From: Ferrithrix thermotolerans DSM 19514
GTDB taxonomy: Bacteria; Actinomycetota; Acidimicrobiia; Acidimicrobiales; CAIXPF01
Assembly: GCA_945906305.1 (NCBI GenBank)
Contig: CAMDQT010000030.1
Coordinates: 1-39,198, forward strand
Length of the DNA stretch: 39,198 nucleotides
Direction: 5' to 3'
Part shown: positions 16,180 through 25,133 of the stretch, in pieces
Layout: each line of letters begins with the position of its first letter
Position numbering within the stretch: the first letter of the stretch is position 1
Position numbers and translations under genes: made by a program
Notes under the pieces: generated by a model
The model's database searches: none
Seen by the model: the letters and a program-made list of their open reading frames with translations, nothing else
Told to the model about the DNA's origin: nothing

Positions 16180-17177
16180 GTGACGCATCGTCCTCGGACG
16201 GCTTTCACATCGGCATTGATGTTGGTGGGACCAAAGTGCTGGCCGTCGCCACTCGGCCCCAACATCCCAAAGATGAACTGGCGGCGATCGAGTATCGAAC
16301 CACGGCGGGACGCTCGGTGCTCACCGTGCTCGAAACTGCGGTGGCCGAGGTGAGATCCGGCGTGGACGTTGCCGCCGGACCGCTGCGCGCGGTAGGCGTC
16401 GGTATGGCGGGGATGGTCACCCTGGACGGATACTTTCGTGACGGCCCGAACCTGCCCGGCGTGAGCGAGATCGATGTCGGGGCATGGTTGACGTCGCGCT
16501 GTGCACGGCCGGTGATGGTGGACAACGACGGCAACTGCGCCGCCTGGGCCGAGCATGCGTTCGGCGCCGGCATGGGCCAGGACAACTTCGTTTTCATCGG
16601 GCTTGGTACTGGGATTTCCTGTGGGCTGGTCCTCGGTGGCCGTCGTATGCGCGGTGAGCACGGCTACGCGGGCGAACCAGGCCACATGACGTTGTGGCCC
16701 GATGGACCGAAATGCGCCTGCGGTCGATCCGGTTGCTGGGAGGCGCTCGCCTCGGGCTCCGCGCTGGCGGTGGCGGCCCGCCGGGCGGCGCGGAAGGGAC
16801 GGTTGTCTCGCTGTGTGGAACTCGCCGGAGGGGACTCGGGGGCCGTCCGCGGTGAGCAGGTCAGCGCGGCGCTCAGCGAGGGTGACCCCGACGCATTGCA
16901 GTTGGCGAGCAGTTTCGCGCGCTGGGTAGCACTGGGCTTGGCGAACCTGGCGTCCTTGCTCGACCCTGGTGTGATCGCCCTGGGTGGTTCCGTCATCGAT
17001 CCTCGGGCCCCGTGGATGGCACTCATCGAGGCTGCCTACCACGACACTGTGGCGGACCGGTCCCAACGCCGGGCCACTCGGCTGGTCCCAGCCTCGGCAG
17101 GACGCCGGGCGGGTGCGCTGGGGGCCGCACTGCTAGCGGCAGAATCGGTGGCGGATCGCATCGGTCTCGACGTATAA
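16176..17177 (+). CDS. ROK family glucokinase
   Basis: It phosphorylates glucose (ATP or polyphosphate donor) in the cytoplasm. The 333-residue protein has the ATPase phosphate-1 motif IGIDVGGTK at 12-20, the sugar-binding segment VDNDGNCAAWAEH, FIGLGTGISCGLVLGG, the ROK zinc-site His in GEPGH, and the cysteine motif CACGRSGCWE near 175-184 that completes the zinc site. The C-terminal IALGGSVID motif is intact. The start at GTG 16176 is favoured because its GTGA overlaps the end of a tiny upstream frame; no better start exists before the phosphate-1 motif. Its stop TAA is part of the -10 box of the next gene. The glucose preference comes from actinobacterial GlkA homologues. Confidence 0.85.
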   Translation: MSDASSSDGFHIGIDVGGTKVLAVATRPQHPKDELAAIEYRTTAGRSVLTVLETAVAEVRSGVDVAAGPLRAVGVGMAGMVTLDGYFRDGPNLPGVSEIDVGAWLTSRCARPVMVDNDGNCAAWAEHAFGAGMGQDNFVFIGLGTGISCGLVLGGRRMRGEHGYAGEPGHMTLWPDGPKCACGRSGCWEALASGSALAVAARRAARKGRLSRCVELAGGDSGAVRGEQVSAALSEGDPDALQLASSFARWVALGLANLASLLDPGVIALGGSVIDPRAPWMALIEAAYHDTVADRSQRRATRLVPASAGRRAGALGAALLAAESVADRIGLDV

Positions 17178-17180
17178 CCT
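17175..17180 (+). promoter_or_regulatory. -10 element of the AlaC-like aminotransferase gene
   Basis: TAACCT lies 6 nt before the ATG at 17187. Its TAA is also the stop codon of the glucokinase gene, so the promoter is embedded in the end of the upstream gene. Confidence 0.5.
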
Positions 17181-17186
17181 GACGCC

Positions 17187-18362
17187 ATGGAGTTCCGCCG
17201 GATCAACTCGCTGCCGCCGTACGTCTTCGCCATGATCAACACCCTCAAGGCAGAAGCTCGGCGCTCGGGCGCTGACGTCATCGACTTCGGCTTCGGTAAC
17301 CCGGACCTGCCCTCGCCGGACACGGCGGTCAACAAGTTGATCGAGTCGGTCCAAAACAGTCGCAATCACCGGTATTCGCTGTCGAAGGGAATACCGAACC
17401 TGCGCCTCGCAGTGGCCAACATGTACGAACGGCGTTTCGGTGTGCAACTCGACCCCGAGACCGAGATCATCAACACCATTGGGGCTAAAGAGGGCCTCAC
17501 CCACCTCATGTGGACCCTGCTCCAGCCGGGGGACACGTGCCTGGTGCCCTCGCCTAGTTACCCGATTCATATCTGGGGACCGATCTTCGCCGGAGCCACG
17601 ATTCGAGAGGTTCCGATCGGGACGGGCGAGGACTTTTTCGAGTCGATGAAGGCTAACTGGGAGTATTCCTGGCCCAAGCCCAGGGTGGCGGTGATGAGCT
17701 TTCCGCACAATCCCACCACCACCTGTGTGGACCTCGAATTCATGACCAAGGTCGTGGACTTCGCGCGGGAGCGCGACATGATCATCGTGCACGACAATGC
17801 CTATGCCGATATTGGCTTTGACGGGTACGACCCGCCGTCCATCCTTCAGGTTCCCGGCGCCAAGGATGTCGCGGTCGAGCTGTACTCGATGACAAAGAGC
17901 TATTCCATGGCCGGCTGGCGGGTGGCGTTCCTCGTGGGCAACGCAGACATCGTGGCTGCGCTCGCCAAGCTCAAGAGCTACCTCGACTACGGCACCTTTC
18001 AGCCCGTGCAAATCGCCGCCACGGTGACCCTCAACGAGGAGCCGGACTACCCCAAGCTGGCATGCAGCATCTACGAGAACCGGCGCAATGTGCTCTGTGA
18101 AGGACTCAACCGGATCGGCTGGGAAGTCACCCCGCCCCGAGGCACCATGTTCGTGTGGGCGCCGATCCCCGACGCCTACAAAGACCTTGGCTCCTTGGAG
18201 TTCGCCAGCTATCTGGTGAAAGAAGCTGATGTAGCCACCTCGCCCGGAATTGGGTTCGGCCCCGGTGGTAATGGCCATGTGCGCTTTGCTCTCATCGAGA
18301 ACGAGGAGCGGACCCGTCAGGCGCTGCGCAACCTGCGTCGAGCGCTGGTGAAACTCGGCTAG
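17187..18362 (+). CDS. alaC: Class I aminotransferase, AlaC-like (alanine transaminase)
   Basis: PLP enzyme expected to make alanine from pyruvate with glutamate. The 391-residue protein has the substrate-side motif [11 protein letters not shown] at 34-44, GAKEGL (99-104), NPTTTCVD (175-182), the PLP-pyridine Asp203 (VHDNAYAD), and the Schiff-base Lys237 in [12 protein letters not shown]. The [10 protein letters not shown] start and the [12 protein letters not shown] segment are typical of the AlaC (YfdZ) group. The start is ATG 17187 with a leaderless -10. It ends in a CTAG shared with the convergent glpK stop. A related LL-diaminopimelate or methionine aminotransferase activity cannot be excluded. 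Confidence 0.85.
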   Translation: MEFRRINSLPPYVFAMINTLKAEARRSGADVIDFGFGNPDLPSPDTAVNKLIESVQNSRNHRYSLSKGIPNLRLAVANMYERRFGVQLDPETEIINTIGAKEGLTHLMWTLLQPGDTCLVPSPSYPIHIWGPIFAGATIREVPIGTGEDFFESMKANWEYSWPKPRVAVMSFPHNPTTTCVDLEFMTKVVDFARERDMIIVHDNAYADIGFDGYDPPSILQVPGAKDVAVELYSMTKSYSMAGWRVAFLVGNADIVAALAKLKSYLDYGTFQPVQIAATVTLNEEPDYPKLACSIYENRRNVLCEGLNRIGWEVTPPRGTMFVWAPIPDAYKDLGSLEFASYLVKEADVATSPGIGFGPGGNGHVRFALIENEERTRQALRNLRRALVKLG

Positions 18363-19858
18363 CCCGCGTTTGTCTCTTCCACCGCCCAGCGGCGAGATCG
18401 CTGCACGGCGCGACGCCATGATTGGAACATGCTGTCGCTCTCGGTCCGGTCGGCGCGTGGCCTGAAGGTCCGCTCTGCCTGCCAGCTGGCGGCGAGTTCG
18501 TCCAGTCCGGACCACAAGTTGACCCCGAGACCGGCCAAGCCGGCTGCGCCAAGAACAGTTGACTCGATGTGCGCGGGGCGCGACACGGCGACACCGAGTT
18601 GATCGGCCTGCAACTGCAACATCAGGTCCATGACGGCGGCGCCGCCGTCCACTCGTAGCTCGCGCAGTGCCTGGCCCGATGCCGCCGTCATCGCCTCCAC
18701 GACATCGCGAGTCTGCAACACCATGGCATCGATGGCGGCCCGTGCGAGTTCCCCGCGTCCGCTGCCCCGGGTGAGGCCCACGATGGTGCCACGGGCATAG
18801 GGATCCCACCACGGCGACCCAAGGCCGGTGAACGCCGGTACGAAGAAGACCCCGCCGCTATCGGGGACCGAGGCGGCGAGAGCTTCGAGTTCGGAGGCGT
18901 GTTTGATGATTCCGAGACCGTCGCGTAACCACTCGACAGCCGCTCCGGTTATGAAGATGGCTCCCTCGTAGGCGTAGGTGGTGCTCCCGTCGGCCAAGGT
19001 CCAGCCCACTGTGGTGAGCAAGCCGTCCACCAGCGGCGGACAGGCCGGGCCCACATTCATCAAGACGAAACTGCCGGTTCCGTACGTGTTCTTGGCCATG
19101 CCGATCTCGAAACACCGCTGCCCGAACAGGGCGGCCTGTTGGTCTCCAGCGATGCCCGCGATGGGTAGCCCTGCGGGTAGGGGACTTGCGCCTGACGCGG
19201 TGTGGGCGGCAACGCCGCTGGAGGGGACCACGTCGGCCAGCGTTTGAAGCGGAACGTGGAACAGCTCGGCGAGCTCGGCCGACCAGGCGAGGGTGCCGAT
19301 GTCGAACAGCAAGGTCCGCGACGCATTGGACGGGTCGGTCACAAAGGCCTGTCCACCGGTGAGCTTCCAGATCAACCAGCTGTCAATGGTCCCCAGCGCC
19401 AGATCGGGATCGTGGTGGTCGATCACGGCATTGGTGATCCACCAGTGAATTTTGGTGGCACTGAAATACGGATCGAGGACCAAGCCAGTCAACTCACGCA
19501 CCCGGGAGAGGTGCCCCTCCGCCACCAGGCTGTCGCAGAATGCTGCCGTGCGGCGGTCCTGCCACACGATGGCCGGGGCCAGCGCGGCACCGGTCGAGCG
19601 TGACCAGGCAACGACAGTTTCGCGCTGGTTGGTGATACCGACTGCCGCTAAGGGCAGCGGCTCTCCAACCATCACCGCAGCCAAGGTGCTCAGTACCGCG
19701 GCCCAGATCTCGTTCGGGTCCTGCTCTACCCAACCGGGGCGCGGGAAGTACTGGGGAAAGGGGCGGTACGCGCTCCTCAAGGTCGCCCCGGCGTGGTCGA
19801 CCAGGTAGCTACGGACTCCCGTTGTACCGGCGTCGATGGCTACCACGGCACCGTTCAT
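18359..19858 (-). CDS. glpK: Glycerol kinase (FGGY family)
   Basis: It makes sn-glycerol 3-phosphate from glycerol and ATP. The 499-residue protein matches GlpK length. The first phosphate motif reads [12 protein letters not shown] at 8-19, where GlpK usually has DQGTTSSR. Further motifs are [43 protein letters not shown] and [16 protein letters not shown], the last two strongly GlpK-like. The start at ATG 19858 has TACCGT at 19872-19867, 8 nt upstream. It diverges from pfkA over a 68-bp gap, and no glpF or glpD is adjacent. Another polyol substrate is possible because of the unusual phosphate motif, but GlpK is the best reading. Confidence 0.85.
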   Translation of the reverse strand: MNGAVVAIDAGTTGVRSYLVDHAGATLRSAYRPFPQYFPRPGWVEQDPNEIWAAVLSTLAAVMVGEPLPLAAVGITNQRETVVAWSRSTGAALAPAIVWQDRRTAAFCDSLVAEGHLSRVRELTGLVLDPYFSATKIHWWITNAVIDHHDPDLALGTIDSWLIWKLTGGQAFVTDPSNASRTLLFDIGTLAWSAELAELFHVPLQTLADVVPSSGVAAHTASGASPLPAGLPIAGIAGDQQAALFGQRCFEIGMAKNTYGTGSFVLMNVGPACPPLVDGLLTTVGWTLADGSTTYAYEGAIFITGAAVEWLRDGLGIIKHASELEALAASVPDSGGVFFVPAFTGLGSPWWDPYARGTIVGLTRGSGRGELARAAIDAMVLQTRDVVEAMTAASGQALRELRVDGGAAVMDLMLQLQADQLGVAVSRPAHIESTVLGAAGLAGLGVNLWSGLDELAASWQAERTFRPRADRTESDSMFQSWRRAVQRSRRWAVEETNAG

Positions 19859-19926
19859 GGACCCGCACGGTAGCCGCCGCGGCACCTGGAACTAGCGGAG
19901 GGTTGCCCCGCTCTAGGCTCCGTGTC
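19859..19926. promoter_or_regulatory. Divergent promoter region glpK / pfkA
   Basis: Minus strand: TACCGT 19872-19867, 8 nt before the glpK ATG. Plus strand: TAGGCT 19914-19919, 7 nt before the pfkA ATG. The two -10 boxes are only about 42 bp apart, so the -35 regions interleave and the polymerases may compete. Confidence 0.5.
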
Positions 19927-20955
19927 ATGCGGATCTGTGTCCTTACCGGTGGCGGCGATTGCCCGGGTCTCAATGCGGTGATCCGGGCGGTGGTCCGTAA
20001 GGGAGAACGCCACTACGGCGATGATCTGCTCGGGTCGCTCGATGGTTATCGCGGCTTGCTGGACACCGAGACGGTCAGCCTCGATATCGAGTCGATGCGC
20101 GGCACCCTTCCCCGGGGTGGCACCGTGCTGGGGACCTCACGGATTCAGCCCTACGCCTTTCCCGACGGCCTCGAGCGGGTCCGGCGCACTATCGACGCGC
20201 TGGGTATCGACGCGCTGGTGGTCATCGGCGGGGAAGGCACGCTCGCCTGTGCCCGGGCACTGTCTGATGACGGCTTTCGCCTGGTTGGTGTGCCCAAGAC
20301 CATCGACAATGACATCAGCGGCACCGATTTGACCTTTGGCTTTGACACCGCGGTGCAGATTGCGACCGACGCCATTGATCGCTTGCACACGACCGCGGAA
20401 AGCCATGATCGGGTGATGGTGGTAGAGGTGATGGGCCGTCATGTGGGCCACATCGCCACGTGGGTGGGAATCGCGGCAGGAGCCACGATCACGCTCATTC
20501 CGGAGGTCCCTTTCGACATCGAGCAGGTCTGCGCCTCGCTCCTGAGGCGACACCAGCGCGGCCGCTACGCCTCCATTCTTGTGGTAGCCGAAGGGGCGCT
20601 GCCCCGGCCGGGCAGTCTCGAACTTCCCGACAAGGTCTATGACCAGTTCGGCCATGTCCGACTCGGCGGGATCAGCACGCTGGTGGCCACTGAGATCGAA
20701 CGGCGAACAGGCTTTGAGACCAGGGTGACGACCCTTGGTCATGTACAACGCGGCGGAACACCAACGGCGTTCGACCGTGTGCTGTCCACCCGGTTCGGGC
20801 TCGCCGCCATTGACGCCGTACACGAGGGGGCCTGGGGCGAGATGGTCGCCCTACGCGGTGGGGATATCGTTCGGGTGCCGTTAGCGGAGGCCGTTGCCAC
20901 CCTCAAGGTTGTCGACCCGCACCTGTGGGATGACGCCTCGCAGTTCTTTGCCTAA
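19927..20955 (+). CDS. pfkA: 6-phosphofructokinase
   Basis: It phosphorylates fructose 6-phosphate in glycolysis. The 342-residue protein has TGGGDCPGLN at 7-16, GGEGT at 101-105, PKTIDND at 123-129 with the catalytic Asp127, VEVMGRHVGH and GHVQRGGTPTAFDR. At the two donor-choosing positions it has Gly104 (as ATP enzymes) and Lys124 (as PPi enzymes), the mixed signature of the actinobacterial group III enzymes. ATP use is the likelier reading because Gly104 leaves room for the ATP alpha-phosphate. The start ATG 19927 has TAGGCT 7 nt upstream. It is convergent with the mtrAB operon after 14 bp. Confidence 0.92.
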   Translation: MRICVLTGGGDCPGLNAVIRAVVRKGERHYGDDLLGSLDGYRGLLDTETVSLDIESMRGTLPRGGTVLGTSRIQPYAFPDGLERVRRTIDALGIDALVVIGGEGTLACARALSDDGFRLVGVPKTIDNDISGTDLTFGFDTAVQIATDAIDRLHTTAESHDRVMVVEVMGRHVGHIATWVGIAAGATITLIPEVPFDIEQVCASLLRRHQRGRYASILVVAEGALPRPGSLELPDKVYDQFGHVRLGGISTLVATEIERRTGFETRVTTLGHVQRGGTPTAFDRVLSTRFGLAAIDAVHEGAWGEMVALRGGDIVRVPLAEAVATLKVVDPHLWDDASQFFA

Positions 20956-20969
20956 GGACGGGCGGGCCC

Positions 20970-21641
20970 TCAGCCGGTGTCGGGTGCGCGCCGCGAGGCG
21001 TAGTCCGCCGCTCTCACCACACCAAGCATTGGTTGGCCTGGGTTACCGGTCGGCACGAAGCGTTCGTGATGGCCCACCGTGAAGCGGACCTGCTCGACCG
21101 GGGGAGCGCCGCTACGCGCGGTATGGCCCGTGATGGTCAACACGATCTGGCCAATGGCGAGACGCTGGGCTTCGTGACTGGGGAATCGATTGAAGAACTC
21201 CGCGTCCACCTCGATCACCGCCACGGGGCCGTGCGGATTGGGCCGAGCCGATTCCATGTCGGAGGTCAATTCGGTCCGTTCGATCGAGCGAAGCTCGTCG
21301 CCAGGTACTTGGTTGATCAGTCGATCGCTGCGCTCCTCGGGTGACACCCCTCCGGCCATGAGGTTGGCGACCACCGTGGACAGGTTGACCGGGTCGGGTA
21401 GGTACCGTTGTCGTGCGGTCAGGCGCCGTTCGCCGTTGGGCAGTGTTTCGACCAGATAGATCGTGATTGGTCGTAACTCCAAGCGGCTGTCGAACATCGG
21501 AGCGTCACGCGGTTCGACGCCGACGAGGTCATAAGGAACGTGTTCCGGCTCGATGAGTCGGGCCTTGTCCTGCGAGGCCAGTGCACAGCCGCTCGCCATG
21601 ATGGTGACGATGGCAACCAGGCCGAGTCGATAGGTGCTCAC
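20970..21641 (-). CDS. GerMN-domain lipoprotein, short LpqB-like partner of MtrAB
   Basis: This is a 223-residue protein from GTG 21641. The signal peptide (STYRLGLVAIVTIM) ends in the lipobox ASGC with Cys19; position -3 is Ala, a mild deviation. The rest fits one GerMN (sporulation/germination) domain: ITIYLVETLPNGERRLTARQR, then the helix PVNLSTVVANLMAGGVSPEE, and VAVIEVDAEFF. Mycobacterial LpqB (about 580 residues) has this domain plus a C-terminal beta-propeller, which is absent here. The GTG overlaps the kinase stop (GTGA), so the order regulator, kinase, lipoprotein equals mtrA-mtrB-lpqB and translation is coupled. It probably modulates the sensor kinase from outside, by analogy with LpqB. 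Confidence 0.8.
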   Translation of the reverse strand: MSTYRLGLVAIVTIMASGCALASQDKARLIEPEHVPYDLVGVEPRDAPMFDSRLELRPITIYLVETLPNGERRLTARQRYLPDPVNLSTVVANLMAGGVSPEERSDRLINQVPGDELRSIERTELTSDMESARPNPHGPVAVIEVDAEFFNRFPSHEAQRLAIGQIVLTITGHTARSGAPPVEQVRFTVGHHERFVPTGNPGQPMLGVVRAADYASRRAPDTG

Positions 21642-23224
21642 GGATCGAGTCCGAATCCCGCCGCCTCGAAGTCTTCGGCCGTGTCGTAGATGGACACCGG
21701 GTTCGCCGGTAGGAAGACCACGAAACAAGCGCCCGTTTCGCCGTCGGGTCGGTCCTGTACCTCGACCGTCCCGCCGTGCAACTTCACGTGTTCCCGAACC
21801 AACGCCAGGCCGAGCCCGGTGCCCTGGTCGCTGCCACGGTTTCCCGCCGTCGAGCCGCGGGAGAACCGCTCGAAGATACGCCGCCGGTCGGGGACCGCTA
21901 TCCCAGGGCCCCGGTCGAGCACAGCGATCTCGACGCCTCCGACGACACGGGTGACGCGAAACTCGGTGACACCCCCGGCGTACTTCTGCGCATTGACCGA
22001 CAGGTTGGACAGCACCTGCACCAGGCGGCGTTTGTCGGCCATGATCACGACATCCTCCAGGTCCTCGTCGATGCTCACCGACACGCAATCGGGGATGGTC
22101 AAGTGGGCCGCGTGACGTACGAGTTCGCCGATCATCAGGGGGCTGCGTTGCAGTTGCTGGGCCCCGGCGTCGAATCGGGAAATCTCCAATAGATCCCCGA
22201 TCAACTGGCGGAACCGGTCGAACTCCTCGCCCAGCAAAGCCACGGCCTGCTGCGCTGGGACCGGCATTTCTTGGAGGTACCGTTGGAGAACATCGATGGA
22301 ATGCGTAAGCGTCGTGAGCGGAGAGCGCAACTCGTGGCCGACGTCGGAGGCGAATCGGCCGTCGCGATCAATCCGCTCCTGTAGTGCAGCCACCGTGTGG
22401 TTGAAGCTGCTCACCAGTGGGGCAAGGTCTGGGTCTCCGGTGGCGGGCAGTTTGGTGTCGAAACTCATGGTGGCTAGGGCGTGCACTGCGCTGTTCATCT
22501 CCACCAGCGGGGCCAGTACCCGATGAGAGACCCACCGGCCCGTCACTGCTCCCGCGGCGGTGGCGGACAGGCCCATCACGATCAACGCCGTGGCCAACCG
22601 GCGCAGCGCCTGCTCGATGTCGGCGAGGCTGATGACCTCGTAGTATTCGGCCCAGTCCGCCGCTGCCGGCGAGCTTGGACCGTCGGCCGAAAGCGTACGT
22701 TCGCCCGCTGGGACGCGCAGCGCGATGCCCACCACCAGCACCGGTGAGCCCTTCAGGCGCACGCGTTGTATGGCCGTTTGGTGGTTGGCCACTACGGCCT
22801 GAAGTCCAGGTGGCAGGTCATTCTGGGGGTTGAAGGAACCATCGATGAAGTTCGACGTGGTGTGTTGGACGATGCTGCCATAGCGAAGCGCAGCCACCCC
22901 GAAGGCGGGGCTGCGGGGCAGGTATTCCGCCGAATCCCCGCCGTCGGAAAAACCGTGATCGGCCTCATCGAGCAGCAACTCGCGCACCAGGCGGGCGTTG
23001 GCAAACGCGTTGCTCGTGGCGATGGATTCGCGCCGCTCCACCATGCTGTTCTGCACCAGGAGATAGGTGGCCAGGCTGATGATGAGGGCAAGTAGGGCTG
23101 ACAACACGACGAAGGAGGCGACGATGCGAGTTCGTAACCCGAACTGCCGTTGTGTTGGCTCCACGTGTTGACCTGCGATCCGCCACACAGTCCGCTGTGC
23201 GACACCTTCCTCTACGTCACCCAT
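21638..23224 (-). CDS. mtrB: MtrB-like sensor histidine kinase
   Basis: This is a 528-residue membrane kinase. The first membrane helix (IVASFVVLSALLALIISLATYLLV) spans about 34-57. An extracellular sensor domain of roughly 150 residues follows, then a second helix near 208-230 and HAMP (WVSHRVLAPLVEMNSAVHALA). The phospho-acceptor is His297 in SDVGHELRSPLTTL. The ATPase domain has the N box at Asn411 (LSVNAQKYA), DRGPGIA and GTGLGLALVREH. It follows the response regulator by 38 bp and overlaps the lipoprotein start, so it belongs to the mtrAB-lpqB operon controlling cell-wall and osmotic responses in actinobacteria. The assignment is by synteny plus motifs. Confidence 0.88.
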   Translation of the reverse strand: MGDVEEGVAQRTVWRIAGQHVEPTQRQFGLRTRIVASFVVLSALLALIISLATYLLVQNSMVERRESIATSNAFANARLVRELLLDEADHGFSDGGDSAEYLPRSPAFGVAALRYGSIVQHTTSNFIDGSFNPQNDLPPGLQAVVANHQTAIQRVRLKGSPVLVVGIALRVPAGERTLSADGPSSPAAADWAEYYEVISLADIEQALRRLATALIVMGLSATAAGAVTGRWVSHRVLAPLVEMNSAVHALATMSFDTKLPATGDPDLAPLVSSFNHTVAALQERIDRDGRFASDVGHELRSPLTTLTHSIDVLQRYLQEMPVPAQQAVALLGEEFDRFRQLIGDLLEISRFDAGAQQLQRSPLMIGELVRHAAHLTIPDCVSVSIDEDLEDVVIMADKRRLVQVLSNLSVNAQKYAGGVTEFRVTRVVGGVEIAVLDRGPGIAVPDRRRIFERFSRGSTAGNRGSDQGTGLGLALVREHVKLHGGTVEVQDRPDGETGACFVVFLPANPVSIYDTAEDFEAAGFGLDP

Positions 23225-23262
23225 TGTGACCGCGAAAGGCCACGCCGGCCTGACGGGGACGG

Positions 23263-23952
23263 TCAGGGCTGCAGCTTGTAGCCCAATCCACGCACCGTGA
23301 TCACACGGCGGGGGTTGGCGGGGTCCTGTTCGATCTTGGTCCGCAAGCGACGAATGTGCACATCGACGAGTCGGCCATCGCCGAAGTAGCCGTAACCCCA
23401 GACCCGCTCCAGGAGCATCTCGCGGCTGAAGACCCGACTTGGGTTGTTGGCGAGTTCACAGAGCAGATTGAACTCGGTCCGAGTCAGATGCACCTCGTGG
23501 CCTGCTGCGCTCACCCTGCCCTCATCCTGGTGAATGTCAAGTTCCCCGAAACGAAGGTGGGACAGAGCAGGCCCCGCGGCACGGGCCCGCCGCAGCAGCG
23601 CTCGGATCCGTGCCGACAGCTCCTTGGGGGCGAAGGGCTTGGTCAGGTAGTCATCTGCACCGGCCTCGAGGCCGGCCACGATGTCGTTGGTGTCGTCGCG
23701 CGCCGTGACCATGATGATCGGCACATCGGACAACTCGCGGATGGCACGGCAGACCTCGAAGCCATCGAGGCCAGGCAGCATGATGTCGATCAGGACGACC
23801 TCGGTCGGCGCCTGGCTGAAGATCTCGATGGCGCGCTCACCATTCTCGGCCTCCTCGATGGTCCATCCTTCGGTCTCGAGGGCAAGCTTCACCGAGGCCC
23901 GGATGCGTTCGTCGTCCTCAACGGTCAGAATGCGCGTCCCCATGGTTGTCAT
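23263..23952 (-). CDS. mtrA: MtrA-like OmpR/PhoB family response regulator
   Basis: This is a 229-residue regulator. The receiver domain (1-125) has the acidic pair Asp13-Asp14, the phospho-acceptor Asp56 (IDIMLPGLDG), Thr in MVTARDD and Lys in YLTKPF. The winged-helix DNA-binding domain (from about 130) ends with SREMLLERVWGYGYFGDGRLVDVHIRRLRTKIE and VRGLGYK, close to MtrA of mycobacteria. It is the first gene of the operon. The ATG at 23952 is used; the ATG at 23943 is an alternative. GGGTAGGG just before it may act as a ribosome binding site, so this gene does not show the clean leaderless spacing. MtrA is essential in mycobacteria and is expected to be important here. Confidence 0.9.
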   Translation of the reverse strand: MTTMGTRILTVEDDERIRASVKLALETEGWTIEEAENGERAIEIFSQAPTEVVLIDIMLPGLDGFEVCRAIRELSDVPIIMVTARDDTNDIVAGLEAGADDYLTKPFAPKELSARIRALLRRARAAGPALSHLRFGELDIHQDEGRVSAAGHEVHLTRTEFNLLCELANNPSRVFSREMLLERVWGYGYFGDGRLVDVHIRRLRTKIEQDPANPRRVITVRGLGYKLQP

Positions 23953-24013
23953 GGTGCCCTACCCAGATCCCTAGGGTCCTCATCCTCGCCAGAAGTTGCC
24001 ATTGCGGTGACCT

Positions 24014-24805
24014 TCAGACTCCGCACTGTGTCAAGAGCTCTCGTAGCGGTTGGTAGAGCGCTTTGTTGGCGGCCAGGACGCCAGTGCTGTTCGGTGGACC
24101 CCCAATGAAGTTGGTGACCCGTGCCCCTGCCTCGGTGGCGATCAGCGCTCCTGCCGCCCAGTCCCACGGCCGCAGGCCACGTTCGTAATACCCGTCGACA
24201 CGTCCACAGGCTACCGAGCAAAGATCGACCGAGGCGGCGCCCAGGCGCCGTATGTCACGTACCTGGGGGAGTAGCCGACCCACGATCTGGCCCTGGGTGG
24301 CGCGTTGATCGGCCTCGTAGGAGAATCCGGTAGCGATCAACGACGTCGCCGGTTCGGACTCTGATGACGCCGAAAGCAGCTCACCGTTGCAGCGCGCCCC
24401 GGCGCCGAGCATGGCGTGAAAGGTCTCCTGCAATGACGGCACGGCGACGACCCCGGCCAGGACCACGCCGTGGTATTCGGCGGCGATTGACACGGCGAAG
24501 TACGGAAGTCGGTACACGAAATTGGTTGTGCCGTCGATCGGGTCGATGACCCAACGAACGCCCGAAAGGCTCGGCCGGACGCTTCCTTCCTCCCCCAGCA
24601 AACCATCATGGGGCCGGGCTTCGAGCAGACGTCCGCTCACCAAGGCCTCCACGGCGTGGTCGATTTCGGTGACGAGATCGGTGGCGGTGGACTTTCGGGC
24701 GATGGTCAAATCGGTGCGGGCAGTGGAGCGGCGGATCAGCTCCGATGCCTCCGACGCTACGTCGAGCGCGAGGGCAAGCAACGATGCGGGCCGCTTATCG
24801 ATCAC
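24014..24805 (-). CDS. Inositol monophosphatase family protein
   Basis: This is a 263-residue magnesium-dependent phosphatase. The metal sites are GEEG at 71-74, WVIDPIDGTTNFV at 85-97 and WDWAAG at 214-219, all intact. It could release inositol from inositol-1-phosphate, needed for phosphatidylinositol and mycothiol, which fits the mca and pimB genes in the window; histidinol-phosphate or fructose-1,6-bisphosphate are other family substrates. The start is GTG 24805, which lies 11 nt inside the end of the upstream membrane-protein gene on the same strand, so the two are translated together. Confidence 0.87.
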   Translation of the reverse strand: MIDKRPASLLALALDVASEASELIRRSTARTDLTIARKSTATDLVTEIDHAVEALVSGRLLEARPHDGLLGEEGSVRPSLSGVRWVIDPIDGTTNFVYRLPYFAVSIAAEYHGVVLAGVVAVPSLQETFHAMLGAGARCNGELLSASSESEPATSLIATGFSYEADQRATQGQIVGRLLPQVRDIRRLGAASVDLCSVACGRVDGYYERGLRPWDWAAGALIATEAGARVTNFIGGPPNSTGVLAANKALYQPLRELLTQCGV

Positions 24806-25064
24806 GACGGCGTCCTCCTGCTCGCCACTCGCCCATGGCCCGAAGGGTGAGAATCACGACCACGGCCACACCGAATGCAGCGCCCAACGCGGCGGCAACG
24901 CCCACGCCAGCGGCGGCCACGGCGCAGGTTCCGTTGCAGGAGAGGTCGACCACGCCGTAACCGATCAGGCCACCACAGAGGCCTGCCACCATGACGGCGA
25001 GGAACGCGGCAATGCGGGCCCCGAGCGAGGGTAACGCCGAATCAGCTGGCTCGGACCTATCCAT
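24795..25064 (-). CDS. Small two-helix membrane protein, function unknown
   Basis: This is an 89-residue protein. A short acidic N-terminus leads to a first helix (IAAFLAVMVAGLCGGLIGYGVV), a small loop with SCNGTC, a second Ala/Gly/Val-rich helix (about 48-72) and a basic tail (EWRAGGRRRDR). The loop cysteines would lie outside the cytoplasm and could form a disulphide. It overlaps the inositol-monophosphatase start by 11 nt, and GAGGGG stands 2 nt before its ATG. I recognise no family. It diverges from the XRE-like gene. Confidence 0.6.
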   Translation of the reverse strand: MDRSEPADSALPSLGARIAAFLAVMVAGLCGGLIGYGVVDLSCNGTCAVAAAGVGVAAALGAAFGVAVVVILTLRAMGEWRAGGRRRDR

Positions 25065-25133
25065 CGCCCCTCAATTCCATTCCAACCATTGAACCCCCTC
25101 GGACGAGGACCGGCCAAGCCATGAGGGCGTCGG

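Noticed and set aside
21642-22088. N-terminal extension of the GerMN lipoprotein
   Set aside because: It overlaps the kinase ATPase domain in another frame; the GTG at 21641 starts a proper lipoprotein signal.
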